Shown: positions 8,048 through 17,945, numbered from the stretch's first letter. The stretch: DNA of 64,000 nucleotides from Paraburkholderia graminis C4D1M (GCF_000172415.1 NZ_ABLD01000016.1:94682-158681); one strand, 5' to 3'. A program made the numbers and translations. The notes: a model not told the origin generated them from the sequence alone.

Positions 8048-10225
8048 ATGCGCTTCGTCAAAACCTCCGTGCCGCCAGGCCGCTTTCGCCGCCGCGGCCT
8101 CCGCATTCCCCTTTCGATGTTGATGTACATGGCGACCGCGCCCGCCGCGATGGCCGCTGCCGCTTCGCCGGATGTCGCGAGCGCCCCGCCCGCCGCCTCG
8201 ACCGCCGCCCCCACCGAACTGCCGGCGGTCGCCGTGCAGGCCGCCGCGCTCGCCGACCCGACCGCCGGTTATCGTCCGCGCACGAGTGAAACCGCGAGCG
8301 GCATCGCGACGAAAATCAGCGACATTCCGCAGTCCGTCGCGGTGGTCAGCTCGAGCGTGATGCAGGACCAGCAGGCGCGCACGCTCGACGACGTGCTCGG
8401 CAACGTGAGCGGCATCACGCAAACGAACACGCTCGGCGGAACGCGCGATGCGTTCATCAAGCGCGGCTTCGGCTCGAACGACGACGGCTCGATTCTCGTC
8501 GACGGCATGCGCTCGCCGACGCTTCACAACTATCTCGCGACGATCGACCGCGTCGAAGTGCTCAAGGGCCCGGCTTCGCTGCTTTACGGCATTCAGGAGC
8601 CAGGCGGCGTGATCAACCTGATCACGCGCAAACCGGAAGACACTTTTCACGGCTCGGTCTCTGCGAACTACACGAGCCATCGCGGCAGCGGCACGAGCTT
8701 CGACCTCACCGGACCGATCGGCGAAGCGGGCCAGGTCGCGGGCGGCACGCTCGCGTTTCGCCTGACCGGCGAGTACAACACCGCGCGCTACTGGCGCAGC
8801 TTCGGACGCCAGCGCGACGCGCTGATCGCGCCGTCGCTGTCGTGGCACGACGCGAATACGTCGATCGACGTGAGCTACCAGTACGTCGACTACACGACGC
8901 CGTTCGACCGCGGCACCGTCCTCGTCAACGGTCATCCCGACGATGCGCTGCGCTACACGCGCTATGAAGAAGCGTGGGCACAAAACTCAGGCGAGCAGGA
9001 AACGCTGCGCGCGAAAATCGAACACCGCTTTTCCGACGAATGGCGCGTGCGCGCAACCTACGGATGGAGCCGCGACCGCTACGACCAGTACATCACGCGC
9101 GCGACGGCGTTCAACAGCAAGACCGGCATCATGAGCCGCTCGTCGGATGCGAATCTGCAGCGCAACGATTCCGACGAGATCGCGACCGTCGGCGTGCTCG
9201 GCAATCTGAAGCTCGGCGGCATGCGTCACGAGTTGTACGTCGGCGGCGAGTACGAGCGTCAACGCAGCTTCCGCGGCGACACCATACGCGGCAAGGCGGT
9301 GTCGGGCTTCGATCTGTTCGACCCCGTCTATGGACAACTGTCGCCGGGCGGCACGCCGAGCGCGACGCAGAGCGACAGCTTGTCGAAGGTGCATACCTAT
9401 TCCGTCGTGACGCAGGACACGGTTCATCTGACGGACAGGCTGATCGCGGTCGGCGGCCTGCGTTGGGAGAACTGGCAGCAACTGTCGGGCGTGGGCCGTC
9501 CGTTCGTGATTGCCGGTCACTCGCATGGGCAGGTGTGGTTGCCGCAATTCGGCCTCGTTTACCGGCTCACGCCGGCGCTGTCCGCGTACGCGAACTTCAG
9601 CAAATCGTTTGTGCCGAACGTCGCCACGCAAGTCAGCGAGCCGCTCGCGCCGGAGCGTGGACGCGTCTATGAAACGGGCCTCAAGTTCGACGCGCACGGC
9701 ATCACGGGCACGCTCGCCGTCTATCAGATCGACAAGAACAATGTGGCGGTCACAGTCGGCGATACGACCGAGACGGTGGGCAGCGCGAGGTCGTGCGGCA
9801 TCGAACTCGATGTGGCCGGACGGGTCACGCAGCACGTGAGCGTGATCGGCAGCTATGCGTACACGAACGCAACCGACCGCGACAACGGCACGCGCCTCGT
9901 GAACGCGGCGCGCCATACCGGCAGTGTCTTCGCTGTCTACGACACGATGCTGCCGTATCTGCCGGGGCAATGGCGTTTTGGCGGCGGCGCGCGGCTAGTG
10001 AGCAAGCGTCCGGGCGACACGGCCAACAGCTTCACGTTGCCGGGTTATGTCGTGGCAGATCTGTTCGCCGCTTATGACACGAAGATCGGCAAGATCCCGA
10101 CGCATGTGCAACTGAATGTGAAGAACGTGTTCGACAAAACGTACTATCCGTCGAGCAACAGCAATCTGATTATCGCGGTCGGCGAAGCGCGGCTCGTGAT
10201 GTTGAATACGACGTTTTCGTTCTGA
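8048..10225 (+). CDS. TonB-dependent siderophore receptor (FhuA/FoxA-like)
   Basis: A 725-residue outer-membrane receptor. A long signal peptide ends near AAMAAAASP. The TonB-box region follows (TELPAVAVQA). The plug domain spans about residues 90-200 (ISDIPQSVAVV, VLKGPASLLYG, GGVINLITRKP). The 22-strand barrel runs to the end, finishing MLNTTFSF with the terminal Phe needed for barrel assembly. The internal segment NVFDKTYYPS is the usual penultimate-strand motif. It should import a ferric siderophore, probably hydroxamate or mixed type, using TonB-ExbB-ExbD energy. A Fur-box-like site stands upstream. It faces the fhuB-type gene tail to tail. Whether it takes the locus's own siderophore or a foreign one is open, because a second receptor is encoded at 13295-15487. 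Confidence 0.92.
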   Translation: MRFVKTSVPPGRFRRRGLRIPLSMLMYMATAPAAMAAAASPDVASAPPAASTAAPTELPAVAVQAAALADPTAGYRPRTSETASGIATKISDIPQSVAVVSSSVMQDQQARTLDDVLGNVSGITQTNTLGGTRDAFIKRGFGSNDDGSILVDGMRSPTLHNYLATIDRVEVLKGPASLLYGIQEPGGVINLITRKPEDTFHGSVSANYTSHRGSGTSFDLTGPIGEAGQVAGGTLAFRLTGEYNTARYWRSFGRQRDALIAPSLSWHDANTSIDVSYQYVDYTTPFDRGTVLVNGHPDDALRYTRYEEAWAQNSGEQETLRAKIEHRFSDEWRVRATYGWSRDRYDQYITRATAFNSKTGIMSRSSDANLQRNDSDEIATVGVLGNLKLGGMRHELYVGGEYERQRSFRGDTIRGKAVSGFDLFDPVYGQLSPGGTPSATQSDSLSKVHTYSVVTQDTVHLTDRLIAVGGLRWENWQQLSGVGRPFVIAGHSHGQVWLPQFGLVYRLTPALSAYANFSKSFVPNVATQVSEPLAPERGRVYETGLKFDAHGITGTLAVYQIDKNNVAVTVGDTTETVGSARSCGIELDVAGRVTQHVSVIGSYAYTNATDRDNGTRLVNAARHTGSVFAVYDTMLPYLPGQWRFGGGARLVSKRPGDTANSFTLPGYVVADLFAAYDTKIGKIPTHVQLNVKNVFDKTYYPSSNSNLIIAVGEARLVMLNTTFSF

Positions 10226-10250
10226 CGCAGCGGGGTTCGTCGAGAGTCAT

Positions 10251-10271
10251 GAGGCGCGCGATGCGCGCCTC
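10251..10271. terminator. Perfect 9-bp stem hairpin between convergent genes
   Basis: GAGGCGCGC-GAT-GCGCGCCTC forms a perfect 9-bp stem with a 3-base loop, midway between the stops of the receptor gene and the permease gene. There is no T-run, so it may be a weak or bidirectional terminator or simply an mRNA 3'-end stabilising stem. Confidence 0.55.
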
Positions 10272-10291
10272 GGCTCAACTTGTTCGACGCA

Positions 10292-12283
10292 TCAACGACG
10301 CAGCAACCACATCAGATAAGGCCCGCCCAGAAGCGTCGCAATGACGCCGGCCGGCAGTTGCTGCGGAAAGATCATGTTGCGGCCGAGCCAGTCCGACAAC
10401 ACCATCAGCAAGCCGCCGATCAGCGCCGCGACGAGCATCTGCGAACGCGCGCGCGGAAAGCCGAGCAGCCGCGCGAGATGCGGCGCCATCAGGCCGACGA
10501 ACGACATCGGGCCGATCACGACCGTCGCGCCCGCCGTGAGGATCGCGGCCAGCGCGAGCAGCATGAGCCGCGCGCGTTGCGCGCCGACGCCGAGCGCATT
10601 CGCCACGTTCGCGCCGAGCGGCAGGATCTCGAGCCAACGCGCGCCCAGATACGCGACGACCACCGCGACGACCGTGCACGCGCCGACGGCGATTGCCGTC
10701 GCGGGCGCGATCAGGTAGGTCGAGCCATATTGCAGCGGACGCAGCAGGTTCGCGTACGCGCCGCCGCTCGCCGTCGCGAGCATCACCACGGCCTGCGAAA
10801 ACGCGCTGAGGGCGATGCCCGCGAGCAGCACATGCTCCGGCGCAAAACCGCTGCGGCGGCCAAGGGCGACGATCGTCACGAGGCAGATCAGCGCGCCCGC
10901 CGACGAGCCCGCGAGCAGCACGGGCGTCGACGGCGCGCTCGCCATGACCGCCGCGGCCAGCATGCCGAGCATCGCGCCGCCGCTCACGCCGAGCAGATCG
11001 GGGCTTGCCATCGGATTGCCGGTGACGCGTTGCAGGATCGTCCCCGCGAGCGCCACCATCACGCCCGCGCCGAGCGATGCGGCGAGGCGCGGCACGCGCC
11101 AGAACCACACGTCGCTCCATTGCTGCGCGCCGGTCCATTGCCAGCCGTGCAGCGTCGTCGAAAAGAGCAGCGACACGACGACCGCGGCTACAAGCAGGCC
11201 GCCGAGCAGCAGTGCGGGCATCGTTAACGCACGACGCGGCGGCGCGTTCTCCGCAGACGCGGGACGCGGCGCCTCGATATGCACGCGGCGCAGCATCCAC
11301 AGCAGCAGCGGCCCGCCGCAGAGCGCGACCGCCGCGCCCGTCGGCAGCAGTTCGCCGAGTACGCTCGGCAAACTCTGCACGGCCTGATCGGCGATCGCGA
11401 GCAACAGCGCGCCGACGAACGGCGCCCATAGCAACTGATCGCGCACGCGCCGTGCGCCCATCAGACGCGCGAGCACCGGCCCGCCGAGTCCGATGAAGCC
11501 GATCACGCCGACCGCGCTCGCCACGAACGCGCTCAACGTGACGGCGACGCCGAGCGCGAGCGGACGCGTCCATTTCAGCGACATGCCGAGCTGGCTCGCG
11601 CTGCCGTCGTCGAGTGAAAAGAGCGTTAAGGGACGCACCAGCAGCGCCGTGGCGACGCCGCAGGCGAGCACGCGCGGCAGCAGCCACACGACGCTCGCCC
11701 AGCCGTTTTGCACGAGCGAGCCGCCGCCCCAGATGAACACCGACGTCAACGAACGCTCGAACACAATCGTCAGGATCACTGACAATGCGCCGCAGTACAG
11801 ATTCACGATCATGCCCGCGAGCACGATGGAGACCGCCGCGAAGCCCTTGCGCCATGTCATCGCCATGGTGGCGAACATCGCGAGCGCGGCGCCTGCCAGC
11901 GCGACCGCGAAGCGCATATCGACGGCGAGCGCGGGCGCGGCCACCGCGGCGATCGTCAACGCGAGATACGCGCCCGCCGACACGCCGAGCGTGAGCGGCT
12001 CGGCCAGCGGATTGCGCAGCACCTGCTGAAAGACCACGCCCGCCAGCGACAACGCCGCGCCGGCGATCAGCGCGATCGCGAAGCGCGGCAGCCAGCCATA
12101 GCGCACGACAAGCTGCGGCAACGTGGCATCGGCACGAGGCAGCAGCGCGCTGGGCCATTGCGCGACAGGCAGCCGCGCGGACAGGGTGTGATAAACGAGC
12201 CACGCGGCCAGCATCAGCAGCAGCGCGGGCAGCCGCCACGCGCGCGGCGCGGCCGCGGTGACAGTCGCCGTCGAGCGGTTCAT
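10292..12283 (-). CDS. fhuB: Fe(3+)-siderophore ABC permease, double-length (FhuB-like)
   Basis: A 663-residue FecCD-family permease made of two fused homologous halves, as in FhuB. Each half carries the family's conserved cytoplasmic loop: half 1 has FQQVLRNPLAEPLTLGVSAG near residue 105; half 2 has LQRVTGNPMASPDLLGVSGG near residue 430. About 20 membrane helices are expected. The start at 12283 is set by ATGA overlap with the stop of the binding-protein gene (12280-12282) and the preceding AAGGAGTCACCCA. It should move ferric hydroxamate-like siderophores across the inner membrane with the binding protein and the ATPase at 42698-43522. Many bacteria use two separate permeases; the fused form is typical for hydroxamate uptake. 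Confidence 0.92.
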   Translation of the reverse strand: MNRSTATVTAAAPRAWRLPALLLMLAAWLVYHTLSARLPVAQWPSALLPRADATLPQLVVRYGWLPRFAIALIAGAALSLAGVVFQQVLRNPLAEPLTLGVSAGAYLALTIAAVAAPALAVDMRFAVALAGAALAMFATMAMTWRKGFAAVSIVLAGMIVNLYCGALSVILTIVFERSLTSVFIWGGGSLVQNGWASVVWLLPRVLACGVATALLVRPLTLFSLDDGSASQLGMSLKWTRPLALGVAVTLSAFVASAVGVIGFIGLGGPVLARLMGARRVRDQLLWAPFVGALLLAIADQAVQSLPSVLGELLPTGAAVALCGGPLLLWMLRRVHIEAPRPASAENAPPRRALTMPALLLGGLLVAAVVVSLLFSTTLHGWQWTGAQQWSDVWFWRVPRLAASLGAGVMVALAGTILQRVTGNPMASPDLLGVSGGAMLGMLAAAVMASAPSTPVLLAGSSAGALICLVTIVALGRRSGFAPEHVLLAGIALSAFSQAVVMLATASGGAYANLLRPLQYGSTYLIAPATAIAVGACTVVAVVVAYLGARWLEILPLGANVANALGVGAQRARLMLLALAAILTAGATVVIGPMSFVGLMAPHLARLLGFPRARSQMLVAALIGGLLMVLSDWLGRNMIFPQQLPAGVIATLLGGPYLMWLLRR

Positions 12284-13248
12284 TGGGTGACTCCTTGCAG
12301 CGCGCCGGCGAGGCTGTCGGCGAAACGCATCGACGCGACGAGGCCGCCGAGCGCCGGCAACGGGCCGATGTGCCGGACGCGGTTTTGCCGCACGAACGGC
12401 AGCGCGCCCCATAACGGGCTGCGCGCGAGTTGCGCCGCGACGCCGGGCGGCACGCCGATGGTGACGACTTGCGCATCGGCATGTCGTGCGAGCGCGCCGA
12501 GGTCCGCTTCGGTCATGCCTTGCGGATCGGCGAAGTCCTGCCACGCGTTATCGATTCCGAGCGCGTGGAGCACGCCGCCGAACAGGCTGTTTCTGCCGAA
12601 TACGGCGATGTGACGGTCGTCGATCGGACGCAGTAGATAGACGGGACGCCGCATCGCGCGAAAGTCCGCGAGACGCGCGGACGCATCGGCGACGCGGGCA
12701 TCGGCTTGCGCGAACAGCGCATCGGCCGCCGCGTTGCGGCCGAGCGCGTCGGCGAGCTTGCGGGTCGCGGCGTGAACGGCCGGATAGACGTCGATGCCGG
12801 GGCCGAACAGTTGCACCGTCAGCGTCGGCGCGATGCGTTCGAGCAACCCGCGCAGCGGCGCATGCCACGGCGTGATGACGATAAGCTCGGGCTTTAGCGC
12901 AGCGAGCACTTCGAAGTTCGGCTGATACAGCAAGCCGGTATCGACGACCGACGGCGGCAACGCCGGAACGCCGTCGAGCTTCGCATACCACGCGGGACGC
13001 GACACGCCGACGGGCACAACGCCGAGCGACAACACGACTTCCGTCAGCGGCCAGTCGAGCACGACGACGCGAGCGGCGGGCGCCGCTGCGGAGCCTGCGG
13101 CCGAGCCTGAAATCGAAGCGGCCGCAGAAACGGCACCCGCCGCATCCGCCGCGCGCGCCGACCGTGCGCCCGCCGCCATAAGCGCGGCCGCGCCCAACCC
13201 CGCAAGCGCGAGGCGCCGCTTGCCGTTAAAGCGCACGCCTGTCGTCAT
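12280..13248 (-). CDS. fhuD: Periplasmic iron-siderophore-binding protein (FhuD-like)
   Basis: A 322-residue cluster-8-type binding protein. The N-terminus GKRRLALAGLGAAALMAAG with an AxA site near ARAADA looks like a Tat-type signal. The mature protein starts with an FhuD-like VVVLDWPLTEVVLSLGV segment and shows the bilobal family pattern (PNFEVLAALKPELIVI; LLERIAPTLTV). It should deliver the ferric siderophore to the FhuB-type permease, with which it is translationally coupled by a 4-base ATGA overlap. It is 46 bases downstream of the receptor gene stop, so receptor, FhuD and FhuB probably form one uptake transcript. Confidence 0.9.
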   Translation of the reverse strand: MTTGVRFNGKRRLALAGLGAAALMAAGARSARAADAAGAVSAAASISGSAAGSAAAPAARVVVLDWPLTEVVLSLGVVPVGVSRPAWYAKLDGVPALPPSVVDTGLLYQPNFEVLAALKPELIVITPWHAPLRGLLERIAPTLTVQLFGPGIDVYPAVHAATRKLADALGRNAAADALFAQADARVADASARLADFRAMRRPVYLLRPIDDRHIAVFGRNSLFGGVLHALGIDNAWQDFADPQGMTEADLGALARHADAQVVTIGVPPGVAAQLARSPLWGALPFVRQNRVRHIGPLPALGGLVASMRFADSLAGALQGVTQ

Positions 13249-13294
13249 GGCAACGTGTGCCGCATGCGATCCGCCGGGCCCTTCGTCATGCCGA

Positions 13295-15487
13295 TCACCA
13301 TTGATAGCGCGCCGTGCCGAGCACCGTGCGCGTCGCGCCCCAGTAGCACACCGAGGCGGTCGTGCAGTACGAGATGTACTCGCGATCGAACGCGTTGTTC
13401 AGATTGAGCGACAGGCGCCAGTTCTGAATGTCGTAGTGCGCGCCGAGGTCGACGAGCACACGCCCCGGCACCGTGAAGGTGTTGGCTGCATCGCCCGCCG
13501 AACTGCTCATATAACGCACGCCGGAGCCGACGCCGAAGTTGCGCAGCGGTCCGCGGTGGAACGTGTAATCGGCCCACAGCGAAGCGGTATTGCGCGGCGC
13601 GATGGTCGGACGCTTGCCGAAACTGGTGGGCGTCGTGGTGCTCGTCACCTGCTGGTTCAGATAGGTGTACGACGCAATCACTTTCAGATCGGCGGTGACG
13701 TTCGCGTGGGCTTCGAACTCGACGCCGCGTGAGCGGACCTGGCCGGTCTGTATCGTGTAGCCCAGATTATTCGGATCGACCACCGACACATTGTCCTGCG
13801 TGAGCGTAAACGCCGCGAGCGAGAAGAAGCCGTCAAACCATTTCGGCTGATAACGCACGCCCGCTTCGACTTGCCGGCCCTTCGTCGGCGAGAACGGAGC
13901 GCCGGAAAACGTCGCGCCCAGGACCGGTTGGAACGACCGCGAATAGCTGACATACGGCGCGATGCCGCTTTCGAATTGATACGCGAGGCCCGCGCGCCAC
14001 GTGAACGCATGATCGTTCGTGTGGTAAATGCTGCCCTTTCCCGTCGTGAGCAAGGTGGTCTGCTGATTGCCGCCCGTCCAGTCCTGGCGCACGCCGAACG
14101 TGAGCACCCAGTTACGCCAGCGCGCTTCGTCCTGCGCATACACGCCGACCGTGCTCAACGAATAATCCAGGCGCGTGTTGGCCTGCTGCATCGGCAGCGA
14201 CGAGAAGTTCGGGTTGTACAGATCCACCGTACCGAGGACGGAGTTGCCTTCCGTGTCGCCGAGCATCGAGCGCTGATAGTCGAGACCGAACAGCAACGTG
14301 TGCTGAACGGCGCCCGTCGCCACCTTCGCCTGCGCGTGCGTGTCGACCTGGAATTGCGTGTAGTGCTCGTTGTCGACGTTGCCCCACATCGACACCGTGC
14401 GCTGATCCGCGCCGAGCGCACTCGTCACCGAGGTCTGGTAATAATGCTGGTCGATATGCAGATAACGCAGATTCTGCGACACGCTGATCTTGTCGTTGAT
14501 CGCGTGATCGAACTGATAACCGAACCAGTACTGCGTGCGATGCATGCCGTCGCGATCAGGATCGCCGAAATATTTGTCCGGCCCGAGTTGACCGTTCGGG
14601 TTACTAAACAACGTCGCGCCGGCGGGCACCGGGTTGAACAGACCGCCGTTCGGGTCGCGCTGGAAGCTGCCCTGCAGCGTGAACGTCGTGTCGCGGTTCG
14701 GCCGGATCGTGACCGACGGCGCGATTGCAAGGCGCTGGTCCTTGATGTCGCTGACCTGCGTCTCCGCAGTGCGCGCGACACCCGTGAGCCGATACAGCAC
14801 GGTGCCGTTCTTGTCGACGGGACCGCTCAGGTCGAAGCCCAACTGATAGTTGTTGTGGTTGCCGATCTGCATCATCACTTCGTGATAGGGCTGCTCCATC
14901 GGCAGCTTGCTCACGTAATTGACGAGACCGCCCGGACTGCCCTGCCCGTACAGCACCGACGCCGGGCCATGCAGCACTTCCAGGCGCTCCATGAAGTACG
15001 GGTCGATGCGCGGCGTGGCGAAGCGCGGCGACTGATACAGATGCAGTCCGTCCAGATACGAGTCGAGCGGAAAACCGCGGCCGTAAAGCTGATCGAAACG
15101 GATGTCGGTGCCGTCCTGCGAATAGACGCCCGGCGTGTAGCGCAGCGCCTGGTCGACGGTCTGCGCGCCCTGGTCGTCCATCTGCTGGCGCGTGACGACG
15201 GACACGCTCTGCGGATTCGTCAGCAGCGACGAATCCGTCTTGGTGCCGGTCATCGAACGTTTGGCGACATAGCCGACGCCCGGCCCTAGCGGATCTTCAG
15301 CAGAACTGCGCACCTGAACGGCAGGCAATTCCTTCGCGGCGTCCGTGCCCGATGCAGCGGCCGGCGATTCCTGCGCGTGCGCGCCGAGGCTGGCCAGACC
15401 CAGCATCAACGCGACGTAAATCGGACGCGGGTGCGGCAAGCCGCGCTCCCGCAAAGCAACGCATTTCCCGGCTTTCTCAACCTTCAT
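13295..15487 (-). CDS. TonB-dependent siderophore receptor of the NRPS locus
   Basis: A 730-residue receptor. The signal peptide ends near GAHAQES. A TonB-box-like AKELPAVQVRSS follows, then the plug (LLTNPQSVSVVTRQQM; VLHGPASVLYGQGSPGG; LVNYVSKLP) and the barrel, which ends GTARYQW with a terminal aromatic residue. It resembles ferrichrome/ornibactin-type receptors. It lies directly downstream of the last NRPS gene and upstream of fhuD-fhuB, so it is the best candidate for uptake of the locus's own siderophore. A Fur-box-like site lies about 100 bases upstream, so it can be transcribed apart from the NRPS genes. The start at 15487 is weakly supported by AAAGGGGATC 8-12 bases upstream. Confidence 0.92.
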   Translation of the reverse strand: MKVEKAGKCVALRERGLPHPRPIYVALMLGLASLGAHAQESPAAASGTDAAKELPAVQVRSSAEDPLGPGVGYVAKRSMTGTKTDSSLLTNPQSVSVVTRQQMDDQGAQTVDQALRYTPGVYSQDGTDIRFDQLYGRGFPLDSYLDGLHLYQSPRFATPRIDPYFMERLEVLHGPASVLYGQGSPGGLVNYVSKLPMEQPYHEVMMQIGNHNNYQLGFDLSGPVDKNGTVLYRLTGVARTAETQVSDIKDQRLAIAPSVTIRPNRDTTFTLQGSFQRDPNGGLFNPVPAGATLFSNPNGQLGPDKYFGDPDRDGMHRTQYWFGYQFDHAINDKISVSQNLRYLHIDQHYYQTSVTSALGADQRTVSMWGNVDNEHYTQFQVDTHAQAKVATGAVQHTLLFGLDYQRSMLGDTEGNSVLGTVDLYNPNFSSLPMQQANTRLDYSLSTVGVYAQDEARWRNWVLTFGVRQDWTGGNQQTTLLTTGKGSIYHTNDHAFTWRAGLAYQFESGIAPYVSYSRSFQPVLGATFSGAPFSPTKGRQVEAGVRYQPKWFDGFFSLAAFTLTQDNVSVVDPNNLGYTIQTGQVRSRGVEFEAHANVTADLKVIASYTYLNQQVTSTTTPTSFGKRPTIAPRNTASLWADYTFHRGPLRNFGVGSGVRYMSSSAGDAANTFTVPGRVLVDLGAHYDIQNWRLSLNLNNAFDREYISYCTTASVCYWGATRTVLGTARYQW

Positions 15488-15580
15488 TCTTCTTGATCCC
15501 CTTTCTTCTATCCCCGAATCAAGCCAGACGCGCGGACGCCGGCCTGGTGCCCGGTGATTCTCTCAAGACGGGATAGTAAT

Positions 15581-15599
15581 GTAAACAATAATCGTTCGC
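15581..15599. promoter_or_regulatory. Fur-box-like site upstream of the receptor gene
   Basis: The plus-strand 19-mer starting GTAAACAATAATCGTT matches about 12 of 19 Fur consensus positions by eye. It sits in the A+T-rich spacer between the last NRPS gene and the receptor gene. A second A+T-rich half (CAATGCGAATAAAA) overlaps its right side. Confidence 0.55.
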
Positions 15600-15693
15600 A
15601 TTCAATGCGAATAAAACTGTGGGGAACGGGAGACACAGCCGTTGGCGCGATGCGGGCGAAAACGCGTGCCCGCCGCGCCAGCGGCTGGGGGTG

Positions 15694-16334
15694 CTAGCGG
15701 TGAAGATCGGCGACGGGATCGGGCTGAGTGCGTGCCGTCGCCTCGCTTTGCGGCGCCGATGGTGCGAACCACTGCTCAAGCTGCGCGGCAAGAATCGGAT
15801 GGTGGACGATGCTCGAGTGACTCGCGTCGACGTCGAACTCGTGCAGCCGGCCACGCGTGCGGTCCGCCCACGCCATCCTGCGACGCGGATCGGCGATGCG
15901 CAGCGCGCGCCACACATGCAGATCGCAGGCGATGCGCGGCAGCACATGCCGCGACATCAGATCGGCGTGCAACGCGTCGGCGGCGAGCGCGTCGCCGAGC
16001 AGCGACGGGCCCGCGTTGTCGAGCAGCGTAAGCGCGGCGGCCGGCCGACTGTCTTCGCCTTCGTCTTCTTTGACGGTGGTGGCAGAGCCGGCGCCCTCCT
16101 CCCGATGCGTCGCCGTATCGACGATACCGACGAACGACACGCGCATGCCGCGCCGCTCGAAATGATCTGCGATGGCGATCGCGAGCCGGCCGCCGAACGA
16201 CCAGCCGAGCAGCGCGTAGTCGCCGTGCGGCTGGAGCGCTCCGATGCTGTCGGCGTAGTGCGCGGCGAGCGCTTCGAACGTCTCGCCTTGCCACGGCTCG
16301 CCGCGCACAGCCGGGGCCTGAATGGCGATCAGCT
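15694..16334 (-). CDS. NRPS fragment 3: thioesterase core (third frame)
   Basis: The third frame encodes the bulk of a type I thioesterase (alpha/beta hydrolase): ELIAIQAPAV, the nucleophile elbow GWSFGG, the acid in GIVDTAT and the catalytic His in DASHSSIVHH. It ends DPVADLHR at TAG (15694-15696). This domain would release or macrolactonise the finished lipopeptide. It has no own start codon or ribosome site, so it is only useful if the frame is restored. Confidence 0.7.
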
Positions 16335-17945
16335 CACGCGGCCGTTCAGCGCCTGCGCGAGCGTGCGGTATTCGCCGACCATGCCGTAGCCGGGGTGCAG
16401 ACAGAACAGCGTGGCCGGCGCGCCGAGCGCGTTGAGCGGCACGGCCGGCGATGGTGCGGCCAAGGGGCGAGCGTTTGCAGCTTGCGGCCGGCGTCGCGCG
16501 AACCAGGCGGCGAGCGCATCGGCAGGAGGCACGGGCAGGCTGGCTTCGTAGACGGCGCGCGCGGTCCAGCTTGCGGCGATGGTGTCGCGCTGCGCCAGCG
16601 TTTCGACGGAATCGGGAACGGGTGGGCGCGGTTTGGGGGCTTGTGGTTGTTGTGGCTGTTGCGGTTGCTGTTGCGATGTGGCGGTGCGCAGATGTTCGAC
16701 CAGCGCGACGAGCGACGACTCGAACGACGCCAGCAATTTTTCGGCGAGCGCGTCCGACGCGAACTGCGGCGCGTAGCCCCAGTTGAGCGCGAGCGAATCG
16801 CCGGAAATCCAGCCGTTGATGTCGAGCGCACGGTCGGGCAGCCGCGCGCGGGGTGCGATGGCGTCGCCCGGCGTTTCGGCCGCGAAGCCGAAGCGGCTTG
16901 CATCGTCGAAAGTTTGATCGAAGCGGCCCAGATAGTTGAAGCCGATCTCCGGCGTGGGCAGCGCGCGCAGCGCCGACCGACTCGCGGCGTCCGCGCAGCA
17001 CGAGAGCAGGCCCCAGCCGAGGCCACGCAACGGGACGGCCGCGAGACGCTCGCGCACCTGCAGCAGCGCATCGGCAGGGTCGGTGCCGCGCGGCAACGCG
17101 AGCGGATACTGGCTCGTGAACCAGCCAACGGTGCGGCTCAGCTCGGCACCATCGATGACATCCTCGCGACCGTGGCCTTCCAGTTCGACGAGCACTTCAT
17201 CACGCGACACCGCATCGCCGATGGCGCGCGCGAGCGCCGCAAGCAGCACTTCGTCGACGCGCATCCGGTACACGCGCGGTGCTTCATGCAGGAGCGCCGC
17301 GGTGAGTTCGGGCGAGAGCTTTTTCAGCAGCGTCTTTTGCGGCTGCGGATGCGGCTCGATGGCCGGAAACAGCGGGCCGGCGCGCAATGCAGGCGCGTCG
17401 AGCGCGGTTTGCCACCATGCGAGTTCAGCGACACGCTCCGATGATTCGGCATACTGATGAAGTTCACGGACCCATACGCGCCAGGGCATCGACGGGACTG
17501 GTAGGTGGATGGGCTCGTTGCGTTCGGCTTGTTCATAGGCGGCTTGCAATTCGTCGAGAAGCACGCGCCAGGAGACGCCGTCCACTGACAGGTGATGGAT
17601 CGCGATTAGCAGACGGGTTTCGTTTGGAGTCTCGAAGCAGCCGATGCGCCAGAGCGGGCCGCGCTCGATGTCGAGGCTCGACTGGATGTTGGTGCAGGCG
17701 GTTGCAAGGTCTGCGAGCGACGAGAGTTTTTCGTGGCGGACGATGGCGGTGGCGGGCTGCGATACGTGTGTGGTCCGCGGTTCCTCTGACGACAGCGATA
17801 CTTGTGAGCCTTGCGACGCTTGTGACGGTTGTGAATCGTGCGTCGCTCCTGTCAGTGTGTCCGCAGACTCTCCGCTCGCTACGGTCTGCTTCCACTCGCC
17901 CGCCTCTTTTACGAAGCGCAGACGCAGCGCGTCGTGGCGCGCCTC
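16329..17945 (-). CDS. NRPS fragment 2: epimerase domain and start of thioesterase (frame-shifted)
   Basis: In the second frame the epimerase continues without stops from EARHDALRLRF (17945) through HHLSVDGVSWR, GHGREDVID, GWFTSQYP and FNYLGRFDQ, all core epimerase motifs. It then runs into the beginning of a thioesterase (LFCLHPGYGMVGEY) before a TGA at 16329-16331. There is no ribosome site at its left boundary. The first internal ATG (17585) lies inside the HHLSVDG motif, so independent translation would not yield a working epimerase. Confidence 0.7.
   Translation of the reverse strand, partial: EARHDALRLRFVKEAGEWKQTVASGESADTLTGATHDSQPSQASQGSQVSLSSEEPRTTHVSQPATAIVRHEKLSSLADLATACTNIQSSLDIERGPLWRIGCFETPNETRLLIAIHHLSVDGVSWRVLLDELQAAYEQAERNEPIHLPVPSMPWRVWVRELHQYAESSERVAELAWWQTALDAPALRAGPLFPAIEPHPQPQKTLLKKLSPELTAALLHEAPRVYRMRVDEVLLAALARAIGDAVSRDEVLVELEGHGREDVIDGAELSRTVGWFTSQYPLALPRGTDPADALLQVRERLAAVPLRGLGWGLLSCCADAASRSALRALPTPEIGFNYLGRFDQTFDDASRFGFAAETPGDAIAPRARLPDRALDINGWISGDSLALNWGYAPQFASDALAEKLLASFESSLVALVEHLRTATSQQQPQQPQQPQAPKPRPPVPDSVETLAQRDTIAASWTARAVYEASLPVPPADALAAWFARRRPQAANARPLAAPSPAVPLNALGAPATLFCLHPGYGMVGEYRTLAQALNGRVS

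Noticed and set aside
10275..12482. A 735-residue Arg-rich open frame overlapping the permease gene
   Set aside because: It is an out-of-frame shadow of the FhuB/FhuD genes in GC-rich DNA; it has no domain and the true frame shows both FecCD halves.
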